Assembly (NCBI RefSeq): GCF_039839375.1
Contig: NZ_JBDOQU010000003.1
Location: 62,001 to 126,000, forward strand
Direction of reading: 5' to 3'
Length of the DNA stretch: 64,000 bases
From: JBDOQU01 sp039839375
GTDB lineage: Bacteria; Pseudomonadota; Alphaproteobacteria; DSM-16000; Inquilinaceae
Part shown: piece by piece, positions 16,177-25,502 of the stretch
How the letters are laid out: each line of letters starts with the position of its first letter
Numbering within the stretch: position 1 is the first letter of the stretch
Notes under the pieces: model-generated
Database searches by the model: none
The model's input: only the letters and a program-made list of their open reading frames with translations
Told to the model about the DNA's origin: nothing
Translations under genes and position numbers: made by a program

Positions 16177-16875
16177 TCACGAGGTGGGGCGGGGCCGCAG
16201 ATAGGGCGTCAGCCTCCATTCCAGCGCGCGGACCAGCCGCGTCGCCAGGAAGTTGATGGCCAGATAGATGGCGCCGGCGACCAGGAAGACCTCCAGCACG
16301 GCATAGGTGCGGGAGATAATCTGGTTGGCGATGCCCGTCATCTCCATCAAGGTGATGGTGCTGGCCAGCGAGGTCGCCTTGACCATCAGCACGACCTCGT
16401 TGCCGTAGGCCGGCAGGCCCTGGCGGATGGCGACCGGCAGGGTGATCCGCCGGAACGCCATGAAGGGAGACATGCCGCAGGCCTTCGCCGCCTCCAACTG
16501 CCCGTTGGGCACCGAAAGGATGCCGCCCCTGATGATCTCCGACGTATAGGCGGTGGTATTCATCGCCAGCGCGATGATGGCGCACCAGAAGGGCTCGCGC
16601 AGGACGACCCAGAGCCCGATCGATTCCCAGAAATCGACATACTGCCCCAGGCCGTAATAGATCAGGTAGATCTGGACGAAGAGCGGCGTGCCGCGGAAGA
16701 CATAGACATACCAGTAGGCGAGGCCGGAGAGGATGGCGCTCCGCGACAGCCGCATCAGCGCGACGACTACGGAGCCGACAAGGCCGACCAGCAGCGACAG
16801 CACCACCAGCCGCATCGTCTCATAGGTCCCGCCCAGGATCGTCGGCAGGCTTTCCCACATCAGCGCGAAGTCCAT
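16177..16875 (-). CDS. Polar amino acid ABC transporter permease (HisM type)
   Basis: Inner-membrane permease of 232 residues with about five membrane helices, the typical GGTYETMRLVVLSLLVG N-terminus and the EAA loop EAAKACGMSPFMAFRRITLPVAI near 148-170. It is the last gene of an ATPase-SBP-permease-permease operon, starting 3 bases after the HisQ-type gene. The family imports polar amino acids (His/Arg/Lys/ornithine/octopine); the ligand here is not determined. Confidence 0.92.
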   Translation of the reverse strand: MDFALMWESLPTILGGTYETMRLVVLSLLVGLVGSVVVALMRLSRSAILSGLAYWYVYVFRGTPLFVQIYLIYYGLGQYVDFWESIGLWVVLREPFWCAIIALAMNTTAYTSEIIRGGILSVPNGQLEAAKACGMSPFMAFRRITLPVAIRQGLPAYGNEVVLMVKATSLASTITLMEMTGIANQIISRTYAVLEVFLVAGAIYLAINFLATRLVRALEWRLTPYLRPRPTS

Positions 16876-16878
16876 GGG

Positions 16879-17586
16879 TCAGGCCCTCCGCACGCCGCGG
16901 TCGTAATGCCGCTCTGCCGCCTGGAACAGCCCCTGGCTGACCGAGGTCATGACCAGATAGAGGAATGCGGCCGTGACGTAGAACAGGAACGGCTCCCGCG
17001 TGGAGCCCGAGGCGACCTGTGCGGTGCGCATGAGTTCGGCGAGCGAGGTGACGGAGACGAGCGCCGTGTCCTTAAGCGTCAGCTGCCACACATTGCCCAG
17101 CCCCGGCAGGGCGAAGCGCAGCAATTGCGGCAGGGTGATGCGGCGGAAGATCAGGGACGGGGTCATGCCCATCGCCATTCCGGCCTCGATCTGGCCCTTG
17201 GGCACCGCCAGGATCGCGCCCCGGAACACCTCGGTCGAATAGGCGCCGGAGATAACGCCGACCGCCAGGACGCCGACCAGGAAGGGCGGCAGCTCCAGAT
17301 AGCCCGTATAGCCGAAGATCCCGGCTGCCTTCATGATCGCCTGGGACGATCCGAAGAAGAAGAGGTAGATGACCAGCAGTTCCGGCACGCCGCGGAAGAC
17401 GGTGGTGTAGACGTCCGCGATCCCACGCAGGGCTTTGCTGTCCGAAAGCTTCGCGCCTGCGCCCAAGAGGCCGATCGGCAGGCCCATGGCGAAGGAGAGG
17501 ACCGCGATCAGGACGGTGATCCCGGCGCCCCTCAGCAGGTTGTCGCCCCAACCCGTTTCGCCGAAGGCCAGCAGTTCAAATATCAA
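16879..17586 (-). CDS. Polar amino acid ABC transporter permease (HisQ type), TTG start
   Basis: Partner permease of about 235 residues with EAA loop EAGMAMGMTPSLIFRRITLPQLL and the N-terminal GWGDNLLRGAGITVLIAVLSFAMG. No ATG lies in a sensible place: the in-frame ATG at 17733 would overlap the binding-protein gene by 71 bases and add an uncharacteristic arginine-rich leader. A TTG at 17586 gives MIFELLAFGETGWGD, matching HisQ N-termini, so I use it; confidence in the exact start is modest. Confidence 0.85.
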   Translation of the reverse strand: MIFELLAFGETGWGDNLLRGAGITVLIAVLSFAMGLPIGLLGAGAKLSDSKALRGIADVYTTVFRGVPELLVIYLFFFGSSQAIMKAAGIFGYTGYLELPPFLVGVLAVGVISGAYSTEVFRGAILAVPKGQIEAGMAMGMTPSLIFRRITLPQLLRFALPGLGNVWQLTLKDTALVSVTSLAELMRTAQVASGSTREPFLFYVTAAFLYLVMTSVSQGLFQAAERHYDRGVRRA

Positions 17587-17662
17587 GACGTATGTCCCGG
17601 AAATGGCGAAGGCGACCGTCCGCGCGCCGGGACGGCCGCCTTCTCCTGCATCCTTCGGCCGG

Positions 17663-18475
17663 TCAGCCGCAGATCGCCGGATCGGCCCGCATGGAGGTAT
17701 CGAAACCGAACCATTCGGTCGCCAGCTCCGCAAGGCTTCCGTCGGCCTTCATCTCGCACAGGGCGGAGTTGAGCCGGGCCAGAAGCTCCTCGTCCTCCTT
17801 GCGGACGCCGATGCCGACGCCTTCGCCGAAGACGGCGAAGTCCTCGCCGGTCAGGCTGGGTCCGAACTGGTCGAAGCCTTCACCGTCGGCGGATTCAAGG
17901 AACGGCGCCCAGGCCGGGCCGTCGGCCAGGCCGGCGTCGACGCGGCCGGAAGCCAGGTCCAGGTTCAACTGCTCCTGGGTGTCGTAGAGGCGGATGTCGG
18001 TGTCGGGGATGTTCTCCTCCAGGAAGGCCTGATGGATCGTCGAGACCTGGACGCCGATGCTCTCACCCTCCAGGGCCGCCCTGACCTCCTCGAAGGTCTC
18101 CGCCGACTGCAATTCGCTGTCCTCAGGCGCGACGAACCAGGCCGGGGTGGTCACGTAGCCCTGGGTGAAGTTGATCCGCTCCCGGCGCTCGTCATTGATC
18201 GACATGCCGGCCATGATGACGTCGTAGCGGCCGTTCAGCAGGGCCGGGATGATGCCGTCCCAATCCTGCGGGATGAACACGGCCTCGGTGCCCATGCGTT
18301 CGGCCAGCTCGCGGCCCAGCTCGATCTCGAAGCCGACCAGCGAGCCGGACGCGTCGGTGTAGTTGTACGGAGGATAGGCGCCCTCCGTGCCGACGCGCAG
18401 GGTTTCCTGGGCCTGGACGGCGGTCGCGGCGAACGCCAGCGCGCCGACGCCGATAAGGGCGGTAATCTTGTTCAC
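17663..18475 (-). CDS. Polar amino acid ABC transporter substrate-binding protein (HisJ/ArgT type)
   Basis: Periplasmic receptor of 270 residues (SBP_bac_3). The GTG at 18475 has AGGAGG 8 bases upstream and opens a clean signal peptide (MNKITALIGVGALAFAATAVQA), so it is preferred to the ATG at 18550. The mature part begins ETLRVGTEGAYPPYNYTDASGSLVGFEIELGREL, with MINDER-like MSINDERRERINFTQGY, both marks of basic amino acid and opine binders. It lies between the ATPase and permease genes. Confidence 0.92.
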   Translation of the reverse strand: MNKITALIGVGALAFAATAVQAQETLRVGTEGAYPPYNYTDASGSLVGFEIELGRELAERMGTEAVFIPQDWDGIIPALLNGRYDVIMAGMSINDERRERINFTQGYVTTPAWFVAPEDSELQSAETFEEVRAALEGESIGVQVSTIHQAFLEENIPDTDIRLYDTQEQLNLDLASGRVDAGLADGPAWAPFLESADGEGFDQFGPSLTGEDFAVFGEGVGIGVRKEDEELLARLNSALCEMKADGSLAELATEWFGFDTSMRADPAICG

Positions 18476-18586
18476 GATCGTTGCCTCCTGTTGGTCGGGT
18501 CGTTGATTGGTAGATTGAGTGCGACCCGCATTGTGACAAATTTCCGACAATCGGGGTCGAGGTCAAGCCGGACGGTCGGAGGCGGG

Positions 18587-19396
18587 TCAGAAAGTGGTCG
18601 CCAGGAACTGTCGGCAGCGCTCGGAACGCGGATTCTTGAACACCTCCTCCGGCGATCCCTCCTCCTCGATCCGGCCGCGGTGGAGGAACAGGACCTTCGA
18701 CGACACCTCCTCGGCGAACCGCATCTCATGGGTCACCAGAAGCATGGTGTTGCCTTCCTCCGCCAGTTGGCGGATGACGCGCAGCACCTCGCCCACCAGT
18801 TCCGGGTCCAGGGCAGAGGTCGGCTCGTCGAACAGCATCACCTTGGGCCGCATCGCCAGCGCCCGCGCGATCGCGGCGCGCTGCTGCTGGCCGCCGGAAA
18901 GATGGTTCGGATAATGGTCGCGCTTGTCGGCGATGCCGACCTTCTCAAGCTGGGCCTCCGCGATCTCGATCGCCTGCTTTCGCGGCATCTTCAGCACATG
19001 GACCGGCGCCTCGATCACGTTCTCCAGCACCGTCATATGGCTCCAGAGGTTGAAGCTCTGGAACACCATGCCCAGCGAGGCGCGGATGCGGTCGACCTGT
19101 TTGTGGTCCGCCGGCCGCGCCGTTCCGCTGCGGTTCTTCTCCATGCGGATCAGCTCGCCATTGACATGGACCTGGCCGCTGTCCGGCGTCTCCAGCAGAT
19201 TGATGCAGCGAAGGAAGGTGCTCTTGCCCGATCCCGACGAGCCGATCATGGAGATCACGTCGCCCTGACGGGCATTCAGATGGACGCCCTTCAGCACCTC
19301 CAGATCGCCGAACCGCTTGTGCAGATCCTCCACCAGAATGGCGGGAACGGCATCCTGGCCGTCGGCGGTGAAACCGGAAGGGGTATGTGCTTGCAC
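18587..19396 (-). CDS. Polar amino acid ABC transporter ATP-binding protein (HisP/GlnQ type)
   Basis: ATPase of about 269 residues from a GTG at 19396: Walker A GSSGSGKST (52-60), signature LSGGQQQR, Walker B MLFDEPTSALDPE, and the HisP-type insert RSGTARPADHKQVDRIRASLGMVFQ. The start is uncertain because no good ribosome site is seen; an ATG at 19462 would give 22 more residues. It is the first gene of the operon and lies 209 bases from ccmI, with an inverted repeat in the gap. The order ATPase-SBP-HisQ-HisM is common in alphaproteobacteria. Confidence 0.9.
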   Translation of the reverse strand: MQAHTPSGFTADGQDAVPAILVEDLHKRFGDLEVLKGVHLNARQGDVISMIGSSGSGKSTFLRCINLLETPDSGQVHVNGELIRMEKNRSGTARPADHKQVDRIRASLGMVFQSFNLWSHMTVLENVIEAPVHVLKMPRKQAIEIAEAQLEKVGIADKRDHYPNHLSGGQQQRAAIARALAMRPKVMLFDEPTSALDPELVGEVLRVIRQLAEEGNTMLLVTHEMRFAEEVSSKVLFLHRGRIEEEGSPEEVFKNPRSERCRQFLATTF

Positions 19397-19562
19397 GCGC
19401 GTCGTCGTCTGTGAGTTCGGGCTGCGGCCATGCGACCGTCGCGAGGGCCGATAACGGAACATGCTTCGGCTATCGGCGTCAACGGAACAAACCAACCGCC
19501 CCTCACCCTCCCTGCTTCCGCCGGGTCCCTCCCTCTCCCCGGAGGGGCGAGGGTAAGGTGAG

Positions 19563-19584
19563 CCCTCTCCCCGCGGGGAGAGGG
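19563..19584. repeat. Perfect inverted repeat CCCTCTCCCC-GC-GGGGAGAGGG in a low-complexity repeat block
   Basis: 10-base arms with a 2-base centre, inside a G/A-versus-C/T biased block at about 19498-19600 that also contains a related imperfect copy (CCTCTCCCCGGAGGGGCGAGG near 19530). It lies between the ccmI stop and the polar amino acid ATPase gene. It looks like a dispersed intergenic repeat and may also end ccm transcription. Confidence 0.6.
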
Positions 19585-19604
19585 TTGGGTGAGGGGCATT
19601 GGTT

Positions 19605-20960
19605 TCACTCCGCCGGAAGCGCCTCCAGCCTTTCCTCGATGATCCCATGGGCTTCCGTGCCGGGCTCGAGCTGGCCGAGGGCGCGGCGCCAATGGGCGCG
19701 GGCGTCGTCGTAACGCTGCTCAGACGCGGCGCGGACTCCGAGGAACCAGAGCGCGCGCAGATTGTCCGGGTCCAGCGCGTGGATGCGTTCCATCAGCGCG
19801 GCGAATTCAGGCGTCGTCTCCCGCCCGTCCTCCATGGCGAGCCAGGCGTCGGCCTGGGCGCTCAGCACCACCGGGTCGTCGGGCGCCAGCGCCGCCGCCC
19901 GATCGAAGGCGGCAAGCGCCTCCGCCTCCTGTCCCAGCACGCGCCGCGCCTCGCCGAGGCGGAGCCAGCCTTCCAGATCATCCGGGTTCTCCTCCAGCCG
20001 GGCGGCCAGACCGTCGACCATGCCGCGGATCATCTCCGCGCGCTCCTCCCCGCTCATCGCAGCGGCCGCCTCGACATCCTCCGCCGTCGGGCTGGGGGGC
20101 GGCTGGAAGGCTATCTCGGGCGGCGGCACGTTCAGCCGGGCAGCGGCGTCGGCGATCCGCTCTTCTATCAGCGCGCGCCAGGGAGCGTCGGCCGGCGTGT
20201 CCTCGGCCAGCGCCACCCAGCGCTCCAGCGCGCCGGCCAGATCGCCCGCCTGGAGGCGCGCCTGGGCCAGATAGAAGCGGGCGCGAGGATCGTCTGGCAG
20301 CCGTTCCAGCACGCTCTCGAAGGCCAGCCGCGCCTCCTCCGTCACGATGCCGCTGCCGGCCCGGACCAGCGCCTCGGCATAGGCGCTGGTGACCACGGGG
20401 TCGCCTTCCGTCAGGCCGACCGCCCTTCCATAGGCCTCGACCGCGCGCTGCAAATCGCCCATGGCCGACCGGATCTGCGCCAGCTCGACCCACAGCAGCG
20501 GGTTCTCCGGCTCGTCGACCAGCCGGCGCTCCAGCGTCGCGGCGTCGGCCGCCAGCGCGGCGCGGGCCTCCATCGCCGCGCCGTCGCGAGCGGCGAAGGG
20601 CTGGGCGGGCAGGCCCGGCCGGCCGACGGGCAGGTAGATCGCCAGCGCGGCCAAGGGGATGGCGATCATCAGCGCCATCGCCGCCCATCGCGGCCCTCGG
20701 CCACCGGGAGTTCCGATCGTCCTCCGGTTCCTCGACGCGGCCAGCATCCGGCGGCCGATCTCCGCTCGCGCCGCCTCGGCCTGGTCGTCCGTGACCAGCC
20801 CCCGCGCCCGGTCCCGGTCGACCTCCGCAAGCTGGTCGCGATAGACCGCCAGATCGTGCTCGGCGCGGGCCGGCGCCTCCGTCCTCGCCTTCATCAGCGG
20901 GGTCAGCAGCAGCGCCACCGCGCCGGCCGTCAGCAGGGCGGCGACGATCCAGAAGATCAT
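19605..20960 (-). CDS. ccmI: Cytochrome c biogenesis protein CcmI
   Basis: Apocytochrome c chaperone of the heme ligation complex, 451 residues. The N-terminal part has two membrane helices around a coiled-coil loop (HDLAVYRDQLAEVDRDRARGLVTDDQAEAARAEI), and the periplasmic C-terminal two thirds are TPR repeats (from about 140), e.g. LWVELAQIRSAMGDLQRAVEAYGRAV and EGWLRLGEARRVLGQEAEALAAFDRA. The ATG at 20960 overlaps the ccmH stop (ATGA). Last gene of the ccm operon. Confidence 0.93.
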   Translation of the reverse strand: MIFWIVAALLTAGAVALLLTPLMKARTEAPARAEHDLAVYRDQLAEVDRDRARGLVTDDQAEAARAEIGRRMLAASRNRRTIGTPGGRGPRWAAMALMIAIPLAALAIYLPVGRPGLPAQPFAARDGAAMEARAALAADAATLERRLVDEPENPLLWVELAQIRSAMGDLQRAVEAYGRAVGLTEGDPVVTSAYAEALVRAGSGIVTEEARLAFESVLERLPDDPRARFYLAQARLQAGDLAGALERWVALAEDTPADAPWRALIEERIADAAARLNVPPPEIAFQPPPSPTAEDVEAAAAMSGEERAEMIRGMVDGLAARLEENPDDLEGWLRLGEARRVLGQEAEALAAFDRAAALAPDDPVVLSAQADAWLAMEDGRETTPEFAALMERIHALDPDNLRALWFLGVRAASEQRYDDARAHWRRALGQLEPGTEAHGIIEERLEALPAE

Positions 20961-21415
20961 GCCCGCCGGTCCTCTTCGGCCAGCAGGGCGTCGACCGCCG
21001 CCTTCTCCTCCTCCGTCAGGGGTGCGGTCTCGACCCGGCCGCGCCGCATGCGCAGCGCCAGCGCCGCGCCGCCGGCCAGCAGCAGCGCGGCCGGGGCCAG
21101 CCACAGGATCAGCGTGTTGGCCTGGAAGGGCGGCCGCAGCAGGACATAGTCGCCGTAGCGGTCGGTGATGTAGTCCAGCACCTCCGCGTCGGTATCGCCC
21201 GCCACTAGCCGCTCGCGCACCAGCACGCGCAAATCGTGCGCCAGATCGGCGTTGGAATCGTCGATCGACTGGTTCTGGCAGACCAGGCAGCGCAGTTCCT
21301 GCGATATCTCGCGCGCTCGGGCCTCCAGCGCCGGGTCGTCCAGCCGCTCGCCCGGCTCCACCGCCAGCGCGGGCGCGGCTGCCAACAGGAACAGGACGGC
21401 CAGTAGCGCCTTCAT
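20957..21415 (-). CDS. ccmH: Cytochrome c biogenesis protein CcmH
   Basis: Thioredoxin-like reductant of apocytochrome c, 152 residues, with signal peptide (1-18), the conserved LRCLVCQN motif (C43, C46), and a C-terminal membrane anchor (about 104-124). It acts in the periplasm with CcmF and CcmI. The ATG at 21415 overlaps the ccmG stop. Confidence 0.95.
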   Translation of the reverse strand: MKALLAVLFLLAAAPALAVEPGERLDDPALEARAREISQELRCLVCQNQSIDDSNADLAHDLRVLVRERLVAGDTDAEVLDYITDRYGDYVLLRPPFQANTLILWLAPAALLLAGGAALALRMRRGRVETAPLTEEEKAAVDALLAEEDRRA

Positions 21416-21948
21416 TCGGAAAGCTCCGTCAGCAGCGGCATCAGCTCTCGCTCCAGCACGTCCGGCGTTATCGGCCCAGCATGGCGGTAGCGGATGCGGC
21501 CCTGCGTGTCGACGACGAAGGTTTCCGGCACGCCATAGACGCCCCAGTCGATGGCGACGCGCCCCTCCCGGTCGGCCCCGATCAGATCGTAAGGATTGCC
21601 GTGCCGGTCCAGCCAGGCCAGCGCGTCGGCCGGATCGTCGTTGTAGTTGACGCCGTGTATGGTGACGCCTTCCTCCTCCGTCAGCCGGGTCAGCAGCGGG
21701 TGTTCGGCAAGGCAGGGCACGCACCAGCTCGCGAAGAAATTGACCAGCATCGGCTTCCCGCCGAGATCGTCGGCGGAGAGACCGCTCTCCATCCCCGGCA
21801 GGGGAGGCAGGGCGAAGTCGGGCACCGGCTGGTCGATCAGGGTCGACGGCAGCACCGACGGGTCCTCCCCGCGCAGCAGCGGCACCGCCACGGCGACGGC
21901 CAGTCCCGCGAACAGCAGCAGGGGCAGGATGAACAATATGCGCTTCAT
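21412..21948 (-). CDS. ccmG: Thiol:disulfide interchange protein CcmG (DsbE)
   Basis: Membrane-anchored periplasmic thioredoxin that reduces the CxxCH cysteines of apocytochromes. 178 residues: one N-terminal helix (about 5-26), then the thioredoxin fold with active site WCVPC (C76, C79) and the CcmG-type GVNYNDDPADALAWLDRHGNPY insert. It follows ccmF by 13 bases. Confidence 0.95.
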   Translation of the reverse strand: MKRILFILPLLLFAGLAVAVAVPLLRGEDPSVLPSTLIDQPVPDFALPPLPGMESGLSADDLGGKPMLVNFFASWCVPCLAEHPLLTRLTEEEGVTIHGVNYNDDPADALAWLDRHGNPYDLIGADREGRVAIDWGVYGVPETFVVDTQGRIRYRHAGPITPDVLERELMPLLTELSE

Positions 21949-21961
21949 GAGACGGGTCGGA

Positions 21962-23947
21962 TCATTCGGCAGGCTGGGGCGCCGGCGACGCGTTCCGCCG
22001 GCGGACCGGCGCGCCGACGCGCAGCCGCCGGTCGCTGAGGCTCGTCGCTCCGCCCGCGACCATGATGATGCAGCCGATCCAGATCCAGGGGACCAGCGGG
22101 TGGTGATAGGCCCTGACCGTCCAGCCACCCTCGGTCTCCTCTCCCAGCACGACATAAAGGTCGGCCAGCCAGTTGGTGTGGATGGCCGCTTCGGTCGTGT
22201 TCATCTGGGCGACCGGATACCACCTTTTCTCCGGCGTCAGCAGGGCGACTGCATCTCCGTCACCGTCGGTGACGCTGAAACGGCCGATCTCGGTCAGGTA
22301 GTTGGCGACCCGAAGCTGGTCGACGCCTTCGAATTCGATCTCATAGCCCGCGATCTCCAGCCGGTCGCCGGGGGCCAGCCGCTCGATCCGCTCTGACTGG
22401 AAGGCGGTCGACGCGGTCATGCCGGCGATGGCGATCCCCAGCCCGGCATGGGCGATGGTCATGCCCCAGGCGCTGCGCGGCAGCCCCTTCGCCCGGCGCA
22501 GGCTTTCCGCCGCCGGGACGCGGAAGAGACGGATGCGATCGGCCAGCTCCGCCAGCGCGCCCAGGAACGCCCAGGCCGCCATCGCGACGCCCAGGAGCGC
22601 CAGCACCGGTCCGCCGACGGTCAGGTAGAGCGCGGCCATGACGATGACCGCCGTCATGAGCGCCGCCATCTTCAGCCGTCCCAGCGCGCCCATCAGGTCG
22701 GCGCGCTTCCAGGCCAGCAGCGGCCCGACCGCCATCGCCGCAACCAGAGGGACCATCAGCGGCACGAAGGTCGAATTGAAGAAGGGCGGGCCGACCGATA
22801 CCCGTCCGCCGCCCAGCGTCTCCAGCAGCAGCGGGTAGAGAGTGCCGATGAAGACGGTCGCGGTCGCCGTCGCCAGCAGCAGATTGTTCAGCACCAGCGC
22901 GCCTTCCCGGCTGATCGGCGCGAACAGGCCGCCGGCCTTCAGCGCCGGGGCCCGCCAGGCGTAGAGCGTCAGGCCGCCGCCGATGGCCACGACCAGCAGC
23001 GCCAGGATGAAGACCCCGCGCTCCGGATCCAGCGCGAAGGCGTGGACGGAGGTCAGGACGCCCGACCGCACCAGGAAGGTGCCCAGCAGCGACAGGCCGA
23101 AGGTCAGGATCGCCAGCAGGACGGTCCAGCTTTTCAGCGCGTCGCGCTTCTCCGCCACGATCGCGGAATGCAGCAGCGCCGTGCCCAGCAGCCAGGGCAT
23201 GAAGCTGGCGTTCTCCACCGGGTCCCAGAACCACCAGCCGCCCCAGCCCAACTCGTAATAGGCCCACCAGGAGCCAAGCGCGATGCCCAGCGTCAGCGCG
23301 CACCAGGCCGCCAGCGTCCAGGGCCGGACCCAGCGCGCCCAGGCGGCGTCGACCCTGCCTTCGATCAGCGCGGCGATGGCGAAGGAGAAGGCCATGGAAA
23401 AGCCGACATAGCCCAGATAGAGGAACGGCGGATGGAAGGCGAGACCGGGGTCCTGCAGCAGCGGGTTGAGGCTGGCGCCGTCCGGCGGCGGCGGGTCGAC
23501 ACGCAGGAACGGGTTGGATGTCATCAGGATGAACAGCAGGAAGCCGACCCCGATCATGCCCTGCACGGCCAGCACCCGCGCCTTCAGCGTCGGCGGCAGA
23601 TTGCGGCCGAACCAGGCGACCATCGCCCCGAACAGCGCCAGGATCAGCACCCAGAGCAGCATGGAGCCTTCATGGTTCCCCCAGACGCCGGCCAGCTTGT
23701 AAAGCATCGGCTTGGCCGAATGGCTGTTCTGGACGACGTTCAGCACCGTGAAGTCGGAGGTCGCGTAGGCGATCGTCAGCGCCGCGAAAGCGATCAATAT
23801 GGTCAGGAACTGCCCCGTTGCCGCCGTGCCGCCCGCGCCCATCAGCGCCGGATCGCGCCGCGCCGCGCCCCACATCGGCAGGACCGACTGCGCGATCGCC
23901 AGCAGCAGCGCCAGGATCAGCGCGAAATGGCCGATCTCCGCCGTCAT
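21962..23947 (-). CDS. ccmF: Cytochrome c heme lyase subunit CcmF
   Basis: Large inner-membrane protein of 661 residues with about 14-15 helices that ligates heme from holo-CcmE to apocytochrome c. The tryptophan-rich heme-handling motif GWGGWWFWDPVENASFMPWL is present (split here: residues about 229-248), with flanking conserved histidines. Its ATG overlaps the ccmE stop (ATGA). Confidence 0.95.
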   Translation of the reverse strand: MTAEIGHFALILALLLAIAQSVLPMWGAARRDPALMGAGGTAATGQFLTILIAFAALTIAYATSDFTVLNVVQNSHSAKPMLYKLAGVWGNHEGSMLLWVLILALFGAMVAWFGRNLPPTLKARVLAVQGMIGVGFLLFILMTSNPFLRVDPPPPDGASLNPLLQDPGLAFHPPFLYLGYVGFSMAFSFAIAALIEGRVDAAWARWVRPWTLAAWCALTLGIALGSWWAYYELGWGGWWFWDPVENASFMPWLLGTALLHSAIVAEKRDALKSWTVLLAILTFGLSLLGTFLVRSGVLTSVHAFALDPERGVFILALLVVAIGGGLTLYAWRAPALKAGGLFAPISREGALVLNNLLLATATATVFIGTLYPLLLETLGGGRVSVGPPFFNSTFVPLMVPLVAAMAVGPLLAWKRADLMGALGRLKMAALMTAVIVMAALYLTVGGPVLALLGVAMAAWAFLGALAELADRIRLFRVPAAESLRRAKGLPRSAWGMTIAHAGLGIAIAGMTASTAFQSERIERLAPGDRLEIAGYEIEFEGVDQLRVANYLTEIGRFSVTDGDGDAVALLTPEKRWYPVAQMNTTEAAIHTNWLADLYVVLGEETEGGWTVRAYHHPLVPWIWIGCIIMVAGGATSLSDRRLRVGAPVRRRNASPAPQPAE

Positions 23948-24423
23948 GAGCCGGGTCCCCCGGCGGCCGGTTCCAGGCTGCCGGCGGCCCGGTCGCGGAA
24001 GCGGTCGGCGCTTTCCAGCGCCTCGGCGACTTCCGGCGGCATGTAGGTCTCGTCATGCTTGGCCAGCACCTGATCGGCGACGAATACGCCGTCTTCTCCG
24101 ATCCGGCCCTCGGCGACCACGCCCTGGCCTTCCCGGAACAGGTCCGGCAGCAGCCCGGTATAGGTCACCGGCACCTCGTGCGCGGTGTCGGTCACGGTGA
24201 AGCTGACGGTGACGCCGTCGGCCAGCCGCTCCACGCTGTCCTCGGCCACCAGCCCGCCCAGCCGGAACCGGTCGGCCGGCGGGCCGCCGCGCTCCACGAT
24301 GTCGGTGGGGCTGTAGAAGAACAGCAGATTGTCCTGGAACGCGGTCAGCGTCAGCGCGGCGGCGGCGCCCACCCCCAGCGCGGCGAGGCCCAGCAAATAG
24401 AGGCGGCGCTTCTTACGCGTCAT
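23944..24423 (-). CDS. ccmE: Heme chaperone CcmE
   Basis: Membrane-anchored periplasmic OB-fold protein of 159 residues that binds heme covalently through His123 in the LAKHDETYMP motif; Tyr127 is the usual axial ligand. A single N-terminal helix (about 8-28) anchors it. The ATG at 24423 lies within the last codons of ccmD. Confidence 0.95.
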   Translation of the reverse strand: MTRKKRRLYLLGLAALGVGAAAALTLTAFQDNLLFFYSPTDIVERGGPPADRFRLGGLVAEDSVERLADGVTVSFTVTDTAHEVPVTYTGLLPDLFREGQGVVAEGRIGEDGVFVADQVLAKHDETYMPPEVAEALESADRFRDRAAGSLEPAAGGPGS

Positions 24424-24607
24424 CGCCGCCGGTCCCGCGCCGGTCGCGCCGGCGGCCGCGCGTCGCCTCCAGCGCGTCCAGAAGCGTGCGCCGCGCCTTG
24501 AGCGCGCGCAGGCTGCCCACGGTCAGCGCGATCATGACGATGGCGGCGACGGCGTAGGCGCTCCAGACGAAGGCGGCATAGCCGCCCATGGCGAGAAAGT
24601 CGCTCAT
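24413..24607 (-). CDS. ccmD: Heme exporter protein CcmD
   Basis: A 64-residue single-helix membrane protein (GGYAAFVWSAYAVAAIVMIALTVGSL, then an arginine-rich cytoplasmic tail) of the usual CcmD size. It helps release holo-CcmE from CcmABC. It overlaps ccmE by 11 bases. A gap of 137 bases separates it from ccmC; I see no gene there. Confidence 0.9.
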   Translation of the reverse strand: MSDFLAMGGYAAFVWSAYAVAAIVMIALTVGSLRALKARRTLLDALEATRGRRRDRRGTGGDDA

Positions 24608-24744
24608 TCGCGGACGAGAGGCGGTCGTTTCGTTTCGGATACGGGCATCGGCCCCTTCACCTACAGGGCGGGCGCGCGGGTTTCGAGGTCCGTTTTACCG
24701 GTTGCGACCCCGCGCCGCACGGACTTTTCCGGACTTGTCCAACC

Positions 24745-25464
24745 TCAGCGCGCGGCCCGCGACAGGCGCAGCGTCTGGATCTTGCGGTTCAGGATCTCCG
24801 TCCTCGTGCGGACAAGGGCCAGCATGACGAAGAAGGCGGTGAAGGCCAGCGCCATGACCAGAAGGGGCGTCAGCATGGACGGGTCCAGCGCCGGCGCGCC
24901 GATCCGGCTGACGCTGGCGGGCTGGTGCAGCGTGTTCCACCAGTCGACGGAGAATTTGATGATCGGCAGGTTGACCACCCCGACCAGCACCAGGATGCCT
25001 CCGGCCCTCAACCCCCGGGTCTGATCGTCGAAAGCGTTCACCAGCGCCATATAGCCCAGATAGAGGAAGAAGAGGATCAGCACGCTGGTCAGGCGCGCGT
25101 CCCACACCCACCAGGTGCCCCACATCGGCTGGCCCCACAGGCTGCCGGTGATCAGGCAGATGGCCGTGAAACCAGCGCCGACCGGGGCCACGGCCTTGCA
25201 GAACAGGTCAGCCAGCGGGTGCCGCCAGACTAGCCCCACGGCGGCGGCCGCCGCCATGTTGGCGTAGACGAACAGCGCCATCCAGGCCGCCGGGACATGG
25301 ACATACATGATCCGCACCGTCTCCCCCTGCTGATAGTCCGGCGGGGAGGCCCAGAGCGCGAGATAGAGCCCGGCGGCGAGCAGCAGCACGGTCGCGCCGA
25401 CGCTCCAGGGCAGGAGGACGGCGCTGAGGCGCAGGAAACGGGCGGGGTTGGCGAAACGGTGCAT
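24745..25464 (-). CDS. ccmC: Heme exporter protein CcmC
   Basis: Six-helix membrane protein of 239 residues that delivers heme to CcmE. The tryptophan-rich heme domain WGQPMWGTWWVWDARLTS is in the second periplasmic loop and is flanked by the two conserved histidines (VHVPAAWM and LHQPAS regions). It follows ccmB by 38 bases. Confidence 0.95.
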   Translation of the reverse strand: MHRFANPARFLRLSAVLLPWSVGATVLLLAAGLYLALWASPPDYQQGETVRIMYVHVPAAWMALFVYANMAAAAAVGLVWRHPLADLFCKAVAPVGAGFTAICLITGSLWGQPMWGTWWVWDARLTSVLILFFLYLGYMALVNAFDDQTRGLRAGGILVLVGVVNLPIIKFSVDWWNTLHQPASVSRIGAPALDPSMLTPLLVMALAFTAFFVMLALVRTRTEILNRKIQTLRLSRAAR

Positions 25465-25502
25465 GATCGAACTCTAGATGGTCCGCGAGGGGTGAATTTC
25501 CA